From: Gammaproteobacteria bacterium
Lineage (GTDB): Bacteria > Pseudomonadota > Gammaproteobacteria > Steroidobacterales > GCA-2729495
DNA: 63,173 nt
Direction: 5' to 3'
Assembly (NCBI GenBank): GCA_028285245.1
Contig: JANQPY010000017.1
Span: 1 to 63,173, forward strand
In this document: positions 26,408 through 35,734 of the stretch, in pieces
Position numbering within the stretch: position 1 is the stretch's first letter
How the letters are laid out: the number at the start of each line of letters is the position of its first letter
Position numbers and translations under genes: made by a program
The notes under the pieces: model-generated
Database searches by the model: none
Seen by the model: the letters and a program-made list of their open reading frames with translations, nothing else
Told to the model about the DNA's origin: nothing

Positions 26408-27408
26408 CGGGTGGTGCCAAAGGCTGGCGCGCCATGGAGCATCGGGTTTGTGTCGCGCCCATGATGGATCACACTGATCGTCACTTCCGCTATTTCCTGA
26501 GACTCATCGCACCCCGGGTGGGCCTCTACACCGAGATGATCACCGCGCAGGCGTTGCTTCACGGCCCGGCTGAGCGCTTGCTCGCATTCAGTCCTTCGGA
26601 GCAGCCCGTCGCTTTGCAGCTTGGCGGCAGCGAACCCGACGCGTTAGAGCGGGCCGCTGCGCTCGCCGCATCCGGCTACCGCTACGCGGAGATAAATCTG
26701 AACGTGGGTTGCCCCAGCGATCGTGTTCAGTCCGGTCGGTTCGGGGCCTGCCTGATGGCCGAGCCCGCGCTGGTGGCTGAGTGCGTGGCGGCCATCCGGT
26801 GTGGCTGGCCGGGTGAGGCAACCGTAAAGACCCGGATTGGGATCGATTCGCACGACGACTACGACTTCTTGCAGCAGTTTGTTGCTGCCGTCGCGGACGC
26901 AGGCTGTCACACTGTGATCGTGCATGCGCGCAAAGCGATTCTGAAGGGGCTCTCACCGAAGGAAAACCGCACGATTCCGCCGCTTCGATATGACGTGGTC
27001 TATCGGCTGAAGCAGGATTTCCCCTCGCTCCGGGTCGTTATAAATGGCGGCATTGAGTCCATGGATGATTGCCGGCGTCATCTGAGCGCAGTCGATGGCG
27101 TCATGATCGGCAGAAAAGCCTGCTCCGATCCTTGCTTCTTGCGCCGCCTGGACGACACGTTGTTCGCAGCGGCAGAGCGGCCAGCGTTTTCTCGAGCGGC
27201 TGTCGTAGCTGAGATGGCTGACTACGCGGCATCCGAATGCAGTCGCGGTGTGCGCTTGCATCACATCACACGGCATATGTTTGGTCTTTTTGCCGGGCAA
27301 CCTGGTGCTGCCCGCTGGCGCCGGTACCTTGCCGAGCACGCTGCTCAGCCCCGCGCCTCCGCCCGTGTGCTGGGCGATGCACTTAAGAATATTCGTCTTG
27401 CCGCTTGA
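26404..27408 (+). CDS. dusA: tRNA-dihydrouridine(20/20a) synthase
   Basis: A 334-residue FMN enzyme that reduces uridine to dihydrouridine in the tRNA D loop. VAPMMDHTDRHFR at the N-terminus, the catalytic cysteine in NLNVGCPSDRVQSG, KTRIGIDSHDDY, and the FMN-binding VIVHARKA and INGGI are all present. The pattern around GRFGACLM and HARKAILKGLSPKENR fits DusA rather than DusB or DusC. The ATG overlaps the ligase stop; an internal ATG 11 codons later (MEHRVCVAP) is an equally good start. Confidence 0.95.
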   Translation: MTGGAKGWRAMEHRVCVAPMMDHTDRHFRYFLRLIAPRVGLYTEMITAQALLHGPAERLLAFSPSEQPVALQLGGSEPDALERAAALAASGYRYAEINLNVGCPSDRVQSGRFGACLMAEPALVAECVAAIRCGWPGEATVKTRIGIDSHDDYDFLQQFVAAVADAGCHTVIVHARKAILKGLSPKENRTIPPLRYDVVYRLKQDFPSLRVVINGGIESMDDCRRHLSAVDGVMIGRKACSDPCFLRRLDDTLFAAAERPAFSRAAVVAEMADYAASECSRGVRLHHITRHMFGLFAGQPGAARWRRYLAEHAAQPRASARVLGDALKNIRLAA

Positions 27409-27506
27409 AGCCGGGGCGACCTATGGGCCACACTCGGCCCGGGAAAACTGTTGTCAACTTGCGGCGTTAATCGCCGTTAACTGTTACCACTGAACTGAGG
27501 GGATTC

Positions 27507-28367
27507 ATGGCTGCGCGTACAGAAGATATCCAGGCACGAACGGCGCCGGGGGCGGGTAGCCCGCAGGCAGAAAAAAAGACGCTGGCAGAGCTGGCCGATC
27601 GGCATGAGCTCTATGAAGAGTCAGTGCAAAACGTCGAGTCGGAATGCGACTTCATCACAGAGACCTTTCAACAGTTGCGAGGCCGGCGGCCCCTGAGCTT
27701 TCGCGAGGATTTCTGCGGCACGGCTAACGCCGCGTGCCATTGGGTCGGTCAGTCGCCTCGCCATACGGCCGTGGGTGTGGATATTGATCCGGAGGTACTG
27801 GATTGGGGGCATCGCAACCGGGTGTCCCGGCTGGATAATGATGCGCGCAATCGCCTGAGCATCGTCCAGGGGGATGTGTTGAGTACTCCAACCGGCCAGG
27901 TGGACGTCTTGGGCGCTTTCAACTTTAGCTACTTTCTTTTCAAGACCCGCGACCAGTTGCGCCGGTATTTTGAGGTAGCAAAGACCTCCCTGCGGGAAGA
28001 CGGTATTTTCTTTCTTGACGCTTTCGGGGGCCACGAGGCCTTTGAGGAGATGAAGGAAAAGACCAAGTACGACAATTTCACCTATGTTTGGGACCAGGCC
28101 AGCTATGCGCCGGTGACGGGCGACATGACCTGTCACATCCACTTTAAGTTTCCCGATGGCTCCAAGCTCAAGCGAGCCTTCACATACGAATGGCGGCTAT
28201 GGACATTACCGGAGATTAGAGAGGTCCTCGCCGAAGCCGGCTTCCGGAAGGTGACCGTCTACTGGGAGGGCGCCGACGAGGACGGCGAGGGCAACGGCGA
28301 GTTTCTCCCGGAAGAGCGCGGCGAGGCGGACGCAGGCTGGATCGCCTACCTGGTCGCCGAGCAGTAG
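27507..28367 (+). CDS. Class I SAM-dependent methyltransferase
   Basis: A 286-residue protein. SFREDFCGTANAACHWV is motif I and its surroundings, followed by AVGVDIDPEVLDWG (the acidic ribose contact), a motif IV-like region (GAFNFSYFLF), and EDGIFFLDAFGG. The substrate is unknown. The first 25 residues look disordered. It stands alone between dusA and the cyclase gene, with spaces of about 100 bases on each side. Confidence 0.88.
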   Translation: MAARTEDIQARTAPGAGSPQAEKKTLAELADRHELYEESVQNVESECDFITETFQQLRGRRPLSFREDFCGTANAACHWVGQSPRHTAVGVDIDPEVLDWGHRNRVSRLDNDARNRLSIVQGDVLSTPTGQVDVLGAFNFSYFLFKTRDQLRRYFEVAKTSLREDGIFFLDAFGGHEAFEEMKEKTKYDNFTYVWDQASYAPVTGDMTCHIHFKFPDGSKLKRAFTYEWRLWTLPEIREVLAEAGFRKVTVYWEGADEDGEGNGEFLPEERGEADAGWIAYLVAEQ

Positions 28368-28458
28368 CTCGACTTGTCGCCCACGCCCCGGAGGTTTCTA
28401 GTGCCGTATAATCCTTTGCGGCTGGTTTTACATATTCTGGTAGGTCACAGGTTACTGC

Positions 28459-29358
28459 GTGGATGACGAGCAACAAGTGGCGATCGTGTTTGCCGACGTG
28501 GTCGGCAGCACGCATCTCTATGAGGCACTGGGCGACGATCGGGCCCGCGAAACGGTGCAGCTGTGCCTCGATGTTATGAAGCAGGCCACGGATCAGTTTG
28601 GCGGTGCGGTCATTAAGACCATGGGCGACGAGGTGATGTCCACGTTCCCGTCAGCCGACGACGCCATGAACGCCGCCAGTCAGATGCAGCAAGGCATCAC
28701 CAACAATCCCCGGCTCACGGGTGACGGTACGCCTGTCGCGATCCGGGTGGGCTGCCACTTTGGTCCAGTGGTGGCGGAGGACCGAGATATCTACGGCGTG
28801 GCGGTATCCGACGCCAGTCGCATGACGTCCCGCGCGAAAGCCGGCCAAATCCTGACCACCGCGGCAACAGTTGAGCACCTGAGCGGCGAGTGGAAAGGCC
28901 TGGTACGCCAGATCGATGTCGCCAACGTGCGAGGCGGTGCCAACGAGGTGGGCGTCTACGAGGTGCTGTGGCAGCCGGAGGAGGCGACGAGCATGCTGCC
29001 TGCGGTTGAAATCAAACCCGCCGCGCAAGCGACTTCATTGCTTCTTCGCTACGGCGATCAGGAAGTTATGGTGGGTGAGAACGCACTCCAGGGAGCGACC
29101 ATCGGTCGTGCCGATGAGAACGATCTCGTCGTAAAGGGGAATTTGATTTCGCGACTGCACGCTCGGGTCGAGATTAAGCGCAATCGATTTATGCTGGTGG
29201 ACGAAAGCACCAACGGTACATTTGTTCAGCGTGATGACGGTGAAGAAGCTTATGTTCGGCGCGATAGCACGGAACTAACAGGGTCCGGGGTGATCAGCCT
29301 GGGCCGCGTGGCCGCCCGCGGCGCGCCATTGGCTATCGAATATTCTCTGGCCAGTTAG
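28459..29358 (+). CDS. Class III nucleotide cyclase domain fused to FHA domain
   Basis: A 299-residue soluble protein. Residues 1-180 are an adenylate/guanylate cyclase catalytic domain. FADVVGSTHL supplies the first metal-binding aspartate and KTMGDEVMSTF the second, and later segments (GCHFGPVVAE, DIYGVAVSDASRM) fit the fold. The rest is a forkhead-associated domain (ATIGRADENDLVV, ISRLHARVEI, DESTNGTFV), which in this family binds phosphothreonine. It suggests cyclic nucleotide synthesis guided by protein phosphorylation. The GTG start gives a short lead-in typical of these cyclases. It is convergent with pckG. Whether the product is cAMP or cGMP is not clear from the sequence. Confidence 0.88.
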   Translation: MDDEQQVAIVFADVVGSTHLYEALGDDRARETVQLCLDVMKQATDQFGGAVIKTMGDEVMSTFPSADDAMNAASQMQQGITNNPRLTGDGTPVAIRVGCHFGPVVAEDRDIYGVAVSDASRMTSRAKAGQILTTAATVEHLSGEWKGLVRQIDVANVRGGANEVGVYEVLWQPEEATSMLPAVEIKPAAQATSLLLRYGDQEVMVGENALQGATIGRADENDLVVKGNLISRLHARVEIKRNRFMLVDESTNGTFVQRDDGEEAYVRRDSTELTGSGVISLGRVAARGAPLAIEYSLAS

Positions 29359-29369
29359 CTTAAGCTTAC

Positions 29370-31124
29370 TTATCCTCTGCCATCGGCGAGGGCAGCCACG
29401 ACTTTGTCCCGCTGTGCCTTAAGTTCAGCAGGCACCCGATCTTCGAACTCACCAAAGTAGGCTTCTACTTCTGCCATCTCGGCCTGCCACGCGTCTCTGT
29501 CGACCGATAGCAGCGATTCCAGAGTCTCTCCGTCCAGGTCCAGACCGTCCGTGTCGATATCTGCGGGCTGTGGCAGGTAGCCGATAGGTGTACTGCGCGC
29601 ATCCACGCGGTCTTCGCAGCGGTCGATGATCCACCGCAGCACGCGCAGGTTTTCGCCAAACCCAGGCCACAAGAAATCGCCATCTTGATTCTGTCTGAAC
29701 CAGTTCACGTGGAAGACACGGGGCAGGCGGCCAGCGCGGTCACTGAAACTTAGCCAGTGGTTCCAGTAGTCGGCAAAGTTATAGCCGCAGAAAGGCTTCA
29801 TCGCCATCGGATCTCGGCGGGTAACACCAACCTGACCTGTCGCGGCTGCGGTCGTCTCAGATGCGACGCTGGCACCAATCAGGACCCCATGGGCCCAGTC
29901 GCGTGCTTCATAAACCAGCGGAGCGAGTTCGCGCCGGCGACCCCCGAAGATGATGGCGCTGATCGGAACACCGGCAGGATCTTCGGCCAGCTCTGAGTAG
30001 CACGGATTTTGAGTCGCAGCGACTGTGAAGCGTGAATTCGGGTGGGCGGCAGGGCCGTTGGCGTCAGTTGCCGAGCGTCCTTTCCAGTCGATATCCGGCT
30101 GTCCTTCCTTCTTGTCCTCCCACCAAGGCTCATTGTTCTTGGTAACAGCGACATTCGTGAAAATGGCATCGCGCTGAATCATGTCGTACGCGTTGCGATT
30201 AGTTTTCTGATTGGTGCCGGGAACGACTCCGAAGTATCCGGACTCTGGGTTGATGGCGCGTAACTGGCCTTCGTCATCCAGGTGAAGCCAGGCAATGTCG
30301 TCACCGATGGTACGAACTTTCCAACCTGCGTGAGACTGAGGAGGAATCAGCATCGCCAGATTGGTCTTGCCGCAGGCGGACGGGAAGGCCGCCGCGAGAT
30401 AGTGTTTCTCGCCTTGCGGATTCTCGACTTCGACAATGAGCATGTGCTCCGCCAGCCAGCCTTCCTGCTGAGCCTGGTAGCTGGCGATCCGCAAGGCATG
30501 GCATTTCTTCCCCAACAGGGCATTGCCCCCGTAGCCGGAGCCGAAACTCTGTATCAGCAGCTCCTCGGGGAAGTGCATGACGAAGCGCCGGTCAGGATTC
30601 AAATCTCCGGTCGAGTGCAGGCCCCTGACGAATTTGCCCTCACGCTCGATTCGCGCCAGGGCCGCTTTCCCCATGCGCGTCATGAGTTTCATGTTGGCCG
30701 CAACATACGGGCTATCCGTGAGTTCAACCCCGCACCGCGCATAGGGTGAATCGATCGGGCCCATGCAGTAGGGAATTACGTAGAGCGTCCGGCCTTCCAT
30801 TGCACCGGCAAACAGCTCATCCATTTTCGCGTGCGCTGCCTGCGGCGCCATCCAATTGTTGTTGGGCCCCGCGGCAGCCTGTTGTTGCGTGCAGACGAAC
30901 GTCAGATGTTCAACGCGAGCAACGTCGGTAGGATCTGAGCGATGCAAATAGCAATTGGGATAGGTGTCTTCGTTGAGCGGCAGCAAATCGCCAGAGCCAA
31001 GCATTTGCTGAATCAGTTGATCGTATTCCTCGTCTGTGCCATCGCACCAGTGAATCGTTTCGGGTTTGGTCAGTTGCGCGACCTCCTCAATCCACGTTCG
31101 GAGGGCCTCATTGCTAGTGCTCAT
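29370..31124 (-). CDS. pckG: Phosphoenolpyruvate carboxykinase (GTP)
   Basis: A 584-residue enzyme of gluconeogenesis that turns oxaloacetate and GTP into phosphoenolpyruvate. The kinase loop PSACGKTNLAML, the segment YGGNALLGKKCHALRIA and the metal site TIGDDIAWL mark the GTP-type family, which is unrelated in sequence to the ATP-type enzyme of E. coli. The length fits. It is a single gene, divergent from the helicase gene across a 223-base gap, and convergent with the cyclase with only 11 bases between stops. Confidence 0.96.
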   Translation of the reverse strand: MSTSNEALRTWIEEVAQLTKPETIHWCDGTDEEYDQLIQQMLGSGDLLPLNEDTYPNCYLHRSDPTDVARVEHLTFVCTQQQAAAGPNNNWMAPQAAHAKMDELFAGAMEGRTLYVIPYCMGPIDSPYARCGVELTDSPYVAANMKLMTRMGKAALARIEREGKFVRGLHSTGDLNPDRRFVMHFPEELLIQSFGSGYGGNALLGKKCHALRIASYQAQQEGWLAEHMLIVEVENPQGEKHYLAAAFPSACGKTNLAMLIPPQSHAGWKVRTIGDDIAWLHLDDEGQLRAINPESGYFGVVPGTNQKTNRNAYDMIQRDAIFTNVAVTKNNEPWWEDKKEGQPDIDWKGRSATDANGPAAHPNSRFTVAATQNPCYSELAEDPAGVPISAIIFGGRRRELAPLVYEARDWAHGVLIGASVASETTAAATGQVGVTRRDPMAMKPFCGYNFADYWNHWLSFSDRAGRLPRVFHVNWFRQNQDGDFLWPGFGENLRVLRWIIDRCEDRVDARSTPIGYLPQPADIDTDGLDLDGETLESLLSVDRDAWQAEMAEVEAYFGEFEDRVPAELKAQRDKVVAALADGRG

Positions 31125-31347
31125 TGGTTGTGCTTGATCCTTAGCGCTTGCCGGTCGGTCACTGCGCCGGCGTGTTCGGTATAGCCGCGCGATATCCGCT
31201 GAAGGCCGCGTATTATACAGATGCCTGCGCCCGGATCAGTAGTCGCAACGCTCGAGAAAACCGGTCCCGGCGCCTGAGGCAGGTCACGCTAATTTTTGAA
31301 TTGTTTCGTTAAATGAGCCGTATCAACCACGCGGTGCCGGGTTGCCG

Positions 31348-33285
31348 ATGAAGGCTGACACTGCGGTCACCGCCGACTCGCGCATGGACATGGCCACCCT
31401 GTTCGGCCCCGGGGGGCCGCTTGATCGGGCGCTCGAGGATTTTGCGCCACGGCCGGAGCAGCTGGCCATGGCCGAGGCCGTTATGCAGTCGCTGACGACC
31501 GGCGAGGATCTGGTGATCGAGGCCGGCACGGGTACGGGCAAAACCCTGGCTTACTTGCTGCCGCTCCTCGTCGCCGGGCAACGGGCCGTCATTTCCACGG
31601 CCACGCGGACGCTTCAGGATCAGCTTTACCACCGCGACCTGCCGGCGCTCTCCGTGGCAATGGGCCGGCCGGTGAAAGTTCGTCTGCTCAAGGGACGAGG
31701 TAATTATCTTTGCCTGTATCGCCTTGGTCACGCCCAAGCACAGCGCAACGAAACGCAACTGCTGCGAGAAATTCAAGCCTGGGCGCTGCAGACCCGCACT
31801 GGTGACATCGCCGAGCTGGCTGACGTTCCGGAGGCCTCGCCGCTGTGGCAGCAGGCGACCTCGACGGCCGACAACTGCCTGGGCTCCAAATGTCCGCGGT
31901 GGTCTGATTGCCATGTGGTTAAGGCGCGTCAGGCCGCGCGTGATGCCGATGTGGTGGTGGTCAATCACCATTTGCTGATGGCAGACCTGACGATTAAGGA
32001 GGAGGGCTTCGGTGAGTTACTGCCGGGTATTGAGGTGGCTGTGGTTGATGAAGCACACCGTTTTCCGGACATCGCCCAGCGTGCATTCAATCAGGTATTG
32101 AGCGCGGCGCAGGTTCGGCAGCTTCTGGACGACATCGCCAAGGAAGCGGCCGCCGCTGGCATGGCTTCCGCTGCCCTGGCTGAGCAACTGCGCTGTTCGG
32201 CCACCGCGCTTGCGTCTGCGCGCGAGTGCCTGCCGTCAAAGTCAGACAGCATGCCGTGGCCAGATACCCACGATCGGTTCGTTGACGCGCTGGATGAGCT
32301 CGACGAGGCGCTGCAAACACTTGTCGAGCTGCTTGACCAGGCGCATTCGGAATCCCCAGGGGTTGTGCGCTGCCTGGAGCGTGCCCGGCGTCAAGTGTCG
32401 CTGTTGCAGGCCCTCGTCGGCGGTGACAATGGCGACAGCCTGCGCTGGATCCGCCCTGCGCAGCGCGGCTTCACGATAAATATGACGCCAGTAGATGCAT
32501 CTGGTCAGTTGGCAACGCTGCTCGCTGCGAGCCGGTGTACATGGATTTACACCTCGGCCACCTTGTCGGTGGATGGCGAGTTTGAGCATTTTTCGCGTCG
32601 CCTGGGCAGCGAGCGCATCAATTCGCGGGAGATCGCCAGCCCCTTCGATTTTGCAACGATGAGCAGGCTCTATCTGCCTGCGGGCATGCCATCGCCAGCC
32701 GACGCTGGTTTCATTGACTGCCTGCTTGAGAAGGTGCGCCCCGTGCTTGCGGCGAGCGGCGGGCGGGCATTCCTGCTGTTCACCAGCCATCGGGCTCTGC
32801 AGCGGGCGGCAGCGGAGTTGTCTGCGGATCCTCAGTTCAGCTGGCCGTTGCTGGTGCAGGGACAGGCGCCGCGTTCGCAGCTGTTGGAGCGGTTTGCACA
32901 AGCCGACGGCGCCGTCTTGCTGGGCACGGCAACTTTTTGGGAAGGCGTGGACATACGCGGGTCAGCGCTGGTTCTGGTTGTGATTGATAAGCTGCCGTTT
33001 GCCTCACCCAGTGATCCACTGCTGGCTGCAAGGTTGACGGCGATCCGCGAAGAGGGGGGCGATCCCTTCCGCGATCAGCAGCTTCCGTATGCCGTGCTTG
33101 CACTGAAACAGGGTGTCGGACGACTGATTCGGGGCCATGATGACTACGGCGTGGTGATGCTGTGCGATCCGAGGCTGCAGCAGCGGGGCTACGGCCGGGT
33201 GTTTCTGAACAGCCTGCCGCCAATGCCGATTGTCAGCGAGCTAGCCGAGGTTGAGGCATTTTTTGCGGAGCGCGGGCATGTCTGA
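31348..33285 (+). CDS. DinG/YoaA-type iron-sulfur DNA helicase
   Basis: A 645-residue superfamily 2 helicase. Walker A is EAGTGTGKT and the DEAH box VVDEAHRFPD. The iron-sulfur ligands are four cysteines (NYLC, DNC, SKC, SDC) between them, as in XPD/DinG/YoaA. Motifs III-VI lie in the C-terminal half (TSATLS, GVGRLIRGHDD). Length and motif pattern resemble YoaA. An in-frame TTG two codons upstream or an ATG at 31384 could also be the start. The tsaB gene overlaps its last eight bases, so they are coupled, as is common in gammaproteobacteria. Confidence 0.93.
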   Translation: MKADTAVTADSRMDMATLFGPGGPLDRALEDFAPRPEQLAMAEAVMQSLTTGEDLVIEAGTGTGKTLAYLLPLLVAGQRAVISTATRTLQDQLYHRDLPALSVAMGRPVKVRLLKGRGNYLCLYRLGHAQAQRNETQLLREIQAWALQTRTGDIAELADVPEASPLWQQATSTADNCLGSKCPRWSDCHVVKARQAARDADVVVVNHHLLMADLTIKEEGFGELLPGIEVAVVDEAHRFPDIAQRAFNQVLSAAQVRQLLDDIAKEAAAAGMASAALAEQLRCSATALASARECLPSKSDSMPWPDTHDRFVDALDELDEALQTLVELLDQAHSESPGVVRCLERARRQVSLLQALVGGDNGDSLRWIRPAQRGFTINMTPVDASGQLATLLAASRCTWIYTSATLSVDGEFEHFSRRLGSERINSREIASPFDFATMSRLYLPAGMPSPADAGFIDCLLEKVRPVLAASGGRAFLLFTSHRALQRAAAELSADPQFSWPLLVQGQAPRSQLLERFAQADGAVLLGTATFWEGVDIRGSALVLVVIDKLPFASPSDPLLAARLTAIREEGGDPFRDQQLPYAVLALKQGVGRLIRGHDDYGVVMLCDPRLQQRGYGRVFLNSLPPMPIVSELAEVEAFFAERGHV

Positions 33286-33961
33286 GGCAGCGCCGCGTGG
33301 TCTCGCGATCGAGACGTCGGGCACCGTCTATTCCCTGGCCGCCTGCTGTGGGGCAGATACGGTGACGGCTACCCTTGGAGACAGCCGTGATCGATCAAGG
33401 TCGATATATGTTGAGATAGGTAATTTAATCAATAGCTTATCCATAAGTCTTAAGAACCTGAATTGGATTGCCTTCGGGCAAGGTCCCGGTGGCTTCACTG
33501 GACTGAGAATCGGTGCGGCTGTGGCCAAAACCCTGGCCTATGCGTGTGATCTTCCGGTGTTCCCTGTCTCCAGCCTGCAGGCAATTGCCGCCGGAGAGCA
33601 GCGCCGAGGTGTCCACGGGCGGGTCTATGTCTGTCAGGACGCCAGGATGGGGCAGATATACGGGGGGCTCTACGAACTTACTGACGGTGCGCCGCTTGCT
33701 TGGCTGGAAGATGCCTTAATGGATCCGGCTGAAGTCATGGCTTGCCACGAGGACTCCTTTGTCGGCGCCGGTTCTGCCTGGACGGTTTTTCCGGAAATGG
33801 CGGCAAGCTTCGGATCGCGGCTGCGAGCAATTAATCCGGGCGCCGTGCCGCAGGCCGAAGACATCCTGCGGCTCGCGGTGCTAGCCTCGCACACCGGCCA
33901 CGGCGTATCTGCTGCTTCGGCGGGGCCTAGCTACCTAAGGAATCAAGTAACAAATAAATAA
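33278..33961 (+). CDS. tsaB: tRNA threonylcarbamoyladenosine biosynthesis protein TsaB
   Basis: A 227-residue ASKHA-fold protein that partners TsaD in making t6A at position 37 of tRNAs. GLAIETSGTVYSLA at the N-terminus and FGQGPGGFTGLRIG are family landmarks. The section between them is poorly conserved and unusually AT-rich (see findings). The true start is the ATG inside the helicase end, preceded by GGAG. The dsbB gene follows after about 70 bases. Confidence 0.93.
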   Translation: MSEAAPRGLAIETSGTVYSLAACCGADTVTATLGDSRDRSRSIYVEIGNLINSLSISLKNLNWIAFGQGPGGFTGLRIGAAVAKTLAYACDLPVFPVSSLQAIAAGEQRRGVHGRVYVCQDARMGQIYGGLYELTDGAPLAWLEDALMDPAEVMACHEDSFVGAGSAWTVFPEMAASFGSRLRAINPGAVPQAEDILRLAVLASHTGHGVSAASAGPSYLRNQVTNK

Positions 33962-34031
33962 AAAACATAATCTTAAGAATCTTTGATGAATTCATTTCTA
34001 AAATTAGCGGGGCCTGCCGGCTAACCAGCAC

Positions 34032-34544
34032 ATGACGCCCGTGAGTCTGCAGGGTCGACTTGGCAATCTGGCGGGCGCGCTCGGCTGCGCTGGTCTCATC
34101 GCCTATGCGCTATACGCTCAGCACGTCCTTGGCCTGGCCCCGTGCCCGCTGTGCGTCTTTCAGCGGGTCGCAGTTATTGCGACTGGCGCGGGGTTCTTGC
34201 TCGCCGCACTGCACGCCCCGCGAGGGGGTGGTCGGCGGGTTTATGGCCTGCTGATTGCCGCGGCTGCCGCCGCCGGCGTGGGCATCGCGTCCCGCCATGT
34301 GTGGCTGCAGAATCTGCCGCCTGAGAAGGTGCCGGCCTGCGGGCCTGGTTTGGACTTCATGCTGGACACGTTCGCGCTTGGCGAAGTGGTGAACATGGTG
34401 TTCTCCGGCTCGGGTGAGTGCGCGGAAATCTCCTGGTCTTTCCTTGGCCTGTCGATGCCCGCCTGGGTTGCGATCACCTGCGCCGGGCTGGCTGCGTTTG
34501 CACTGTGGGTGAATTGGGGTGGGGCGCCGCGTCAGCAGAGGTAG
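34032..34544 (+). CDS. dsbB: Disulfide bond formation protein B
   Basis: A 170-residue inner-membrane protein with four hydrophobic segments that reoxidises DsbA using quinone. The first periplasmic cysteine pair is in LAPCPLCVFQR. The second region has cysteines in PACGPGL and GECAEIS. The length is normal. It is the last gene of the helicase-tsaB-dsbB run and converges on dapE. The DsbA partner is not in the window. Confidence 0.94.
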   Translation: MTPVSLQGRLGNLAGALGCAGLIAYALYAQHVLGLAPCPLCVFQRVAVIATGAGFLLAALHAPRGGGRRVYGLLIAAAAAAGVGIASRHVWLQNLPPEKVPACGPGLDFMLDTFALGEVVNMVFSGSGECAEISWSFLGLSMPAWVAITCAGLAAFALWVNWGGAPRQQR

Positions 34545-34569
34545 GCGGGCTGGCTCGCGCCAGAGCAGT

Positions 34570-35697
34570 TCAGGCGAGCATGCGTTCGAGTATCAGCCGG
34601 TAGGTGGCCTCGAGAGCTTCGATATCGGCAACGCGAATGGTCTCGTTGACCTTATGAATGCTTCTGTTGACGGCCCCAAACTCGATTACATCGGCACCGC
34701 TTGGCGCGATAAACCGTCCGTCTGAAGTCCCGCCGCCCGTGGACAATTCTGGTGAGACGCCGGTGATCTGTTCCACCGCGTGGCTGGCATTTTCTATGAG
34801 TTTGCCGGGTTGAGTAAGAAAGGGCTTGCCGGACAGATGCCATTTCAACTCATAGTGCAGGCCTGCCGCGTCGAGCCGCCTTTCTACCCACTCCTGCAGC
34901 CGTTCGTGATCCCAAACTGTGGAGTAGCGAAAGTTGAAGCGCACGTAGAGGCTGCCCGGGATCACATTGGGAGCGCCCGCACCCGCCTCAACCTGAACGA
35001 CCTGAAAGCTCGATGGTGGAAAATAGTCGTTGCCACTATCGAGCTCTTCGGCATAGAGCTCTGCGAGCAGCGGGGCGAAACGTTGAATCGGATTGTCTGC
35101 CAAATGCGGGTAGGCAACATGGCCTTGTTGACCTAGCACGGTCAGCATGCCGGTCAGTGAGCCGCGACGGCCGATCCGGATCGTGTCGCCAAGCTGGTTC
35201 GTGCACGAAGGCTCCCCAATGACGCACCAGTCAATCTTCTCGCCCCGGGCATCCAGTGACTCCATCACTTTGAGCGTGCCATCCCGTGCGCGCCCTTCTT
35301 CATCACTGGTAATCAGAAAGGCAATCGAGCCAGGGTGATTGGGGTGTTCTTCGACGTAGCGGGTCGCCGCGTTCGTCATGGCGGCCAGGGCAGCTTTCAT
35401 GTCCGCGCTGCCGCGTCCGTAGAGGTAACCGTCTCGCTCAGTCGGTTCGAACGGTGGGCTATCCCATTGTTCTTCAGGCCCCGGAGGGACGACGTCTGTG
35501 TGGCCGGCGAAGCAGAACACGGGTCCCTCCTGCCCATGCCGCGCCCAAAAGTTACTCACCTCGCCAAAGGGCATGGGCTCGATCACAAAGCCAGCTGCCT
35601 CAAGGCGTTCGGCAAGCTGCTGTTGGCAGCCGGCGTCCTCAGGCGTCACGGATTGCCTGCGGATCAGTGCTTTAGTGAATTCGATACTGTCGGACAT
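34570..35697 (-). CDS. dapE: Succinyl-diaminopimelate desuccinylase
   Basis: A 375-residue M20-family zinc hydrolase of the lysine/diaminopimelate pathway. Metal and catalytic landmarks are CFAGHTDVVPPGP, GRGSADMKAALAAM, SDEEGRARDGT and GGGTSDGRFI. The open frame extends 16 codons further upstream; MSDSIEF is the start that matches the family. It is the last gene of a map-glnD-dapD-dapE operon, 37 bases after dapD, whose product acts earlier in the same succinylase pathway. Confidence 0.96.
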   Translation of the reverse strand: MSDSIEFTKALIRRQSVTPEDAGCQQQLAERLEAAGFVIEPMPFGEVSNFWARHGQEGPVFCFAGHTDVVPPGPEEQWDSPPFEPTERDGYLYGRGSADMKAALAAMTNAATRYVEEHPNHPGSIAFLITSDEEGRARDGTLKVMESLDARGEKIDWCVIGEPSCTNQLGDTIRIGRRGSLTGMLTVLGQQGHVAYPHLADNPIQRFAPLLAELYAEELDSGNDYFPPSSFQVVQVEAGAGAPNVIPGSLYVRFNFRYSTVWDHERLQEWVERRLDAAGLHYELKWHLSGKPFLTQPGKLIENASHAVEQITGVSPELSTGGGTSDGRFIAPSGADVIEFGAVNRSIHKVNETIRVADIEALEATYRLILERMLA

Positions 35698-35734
35698 GCT
35701 GGTGTAGTGCAGTGAGCGGCCTGTTGGCGACGGA

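Noticed and set aside
27424-27450. GGGCC-ACACTC-GGCCC after dusA as a terminator
   Set aside because: The stem is only five base pairs and is followed by GGGAAAAC rather than a T run.
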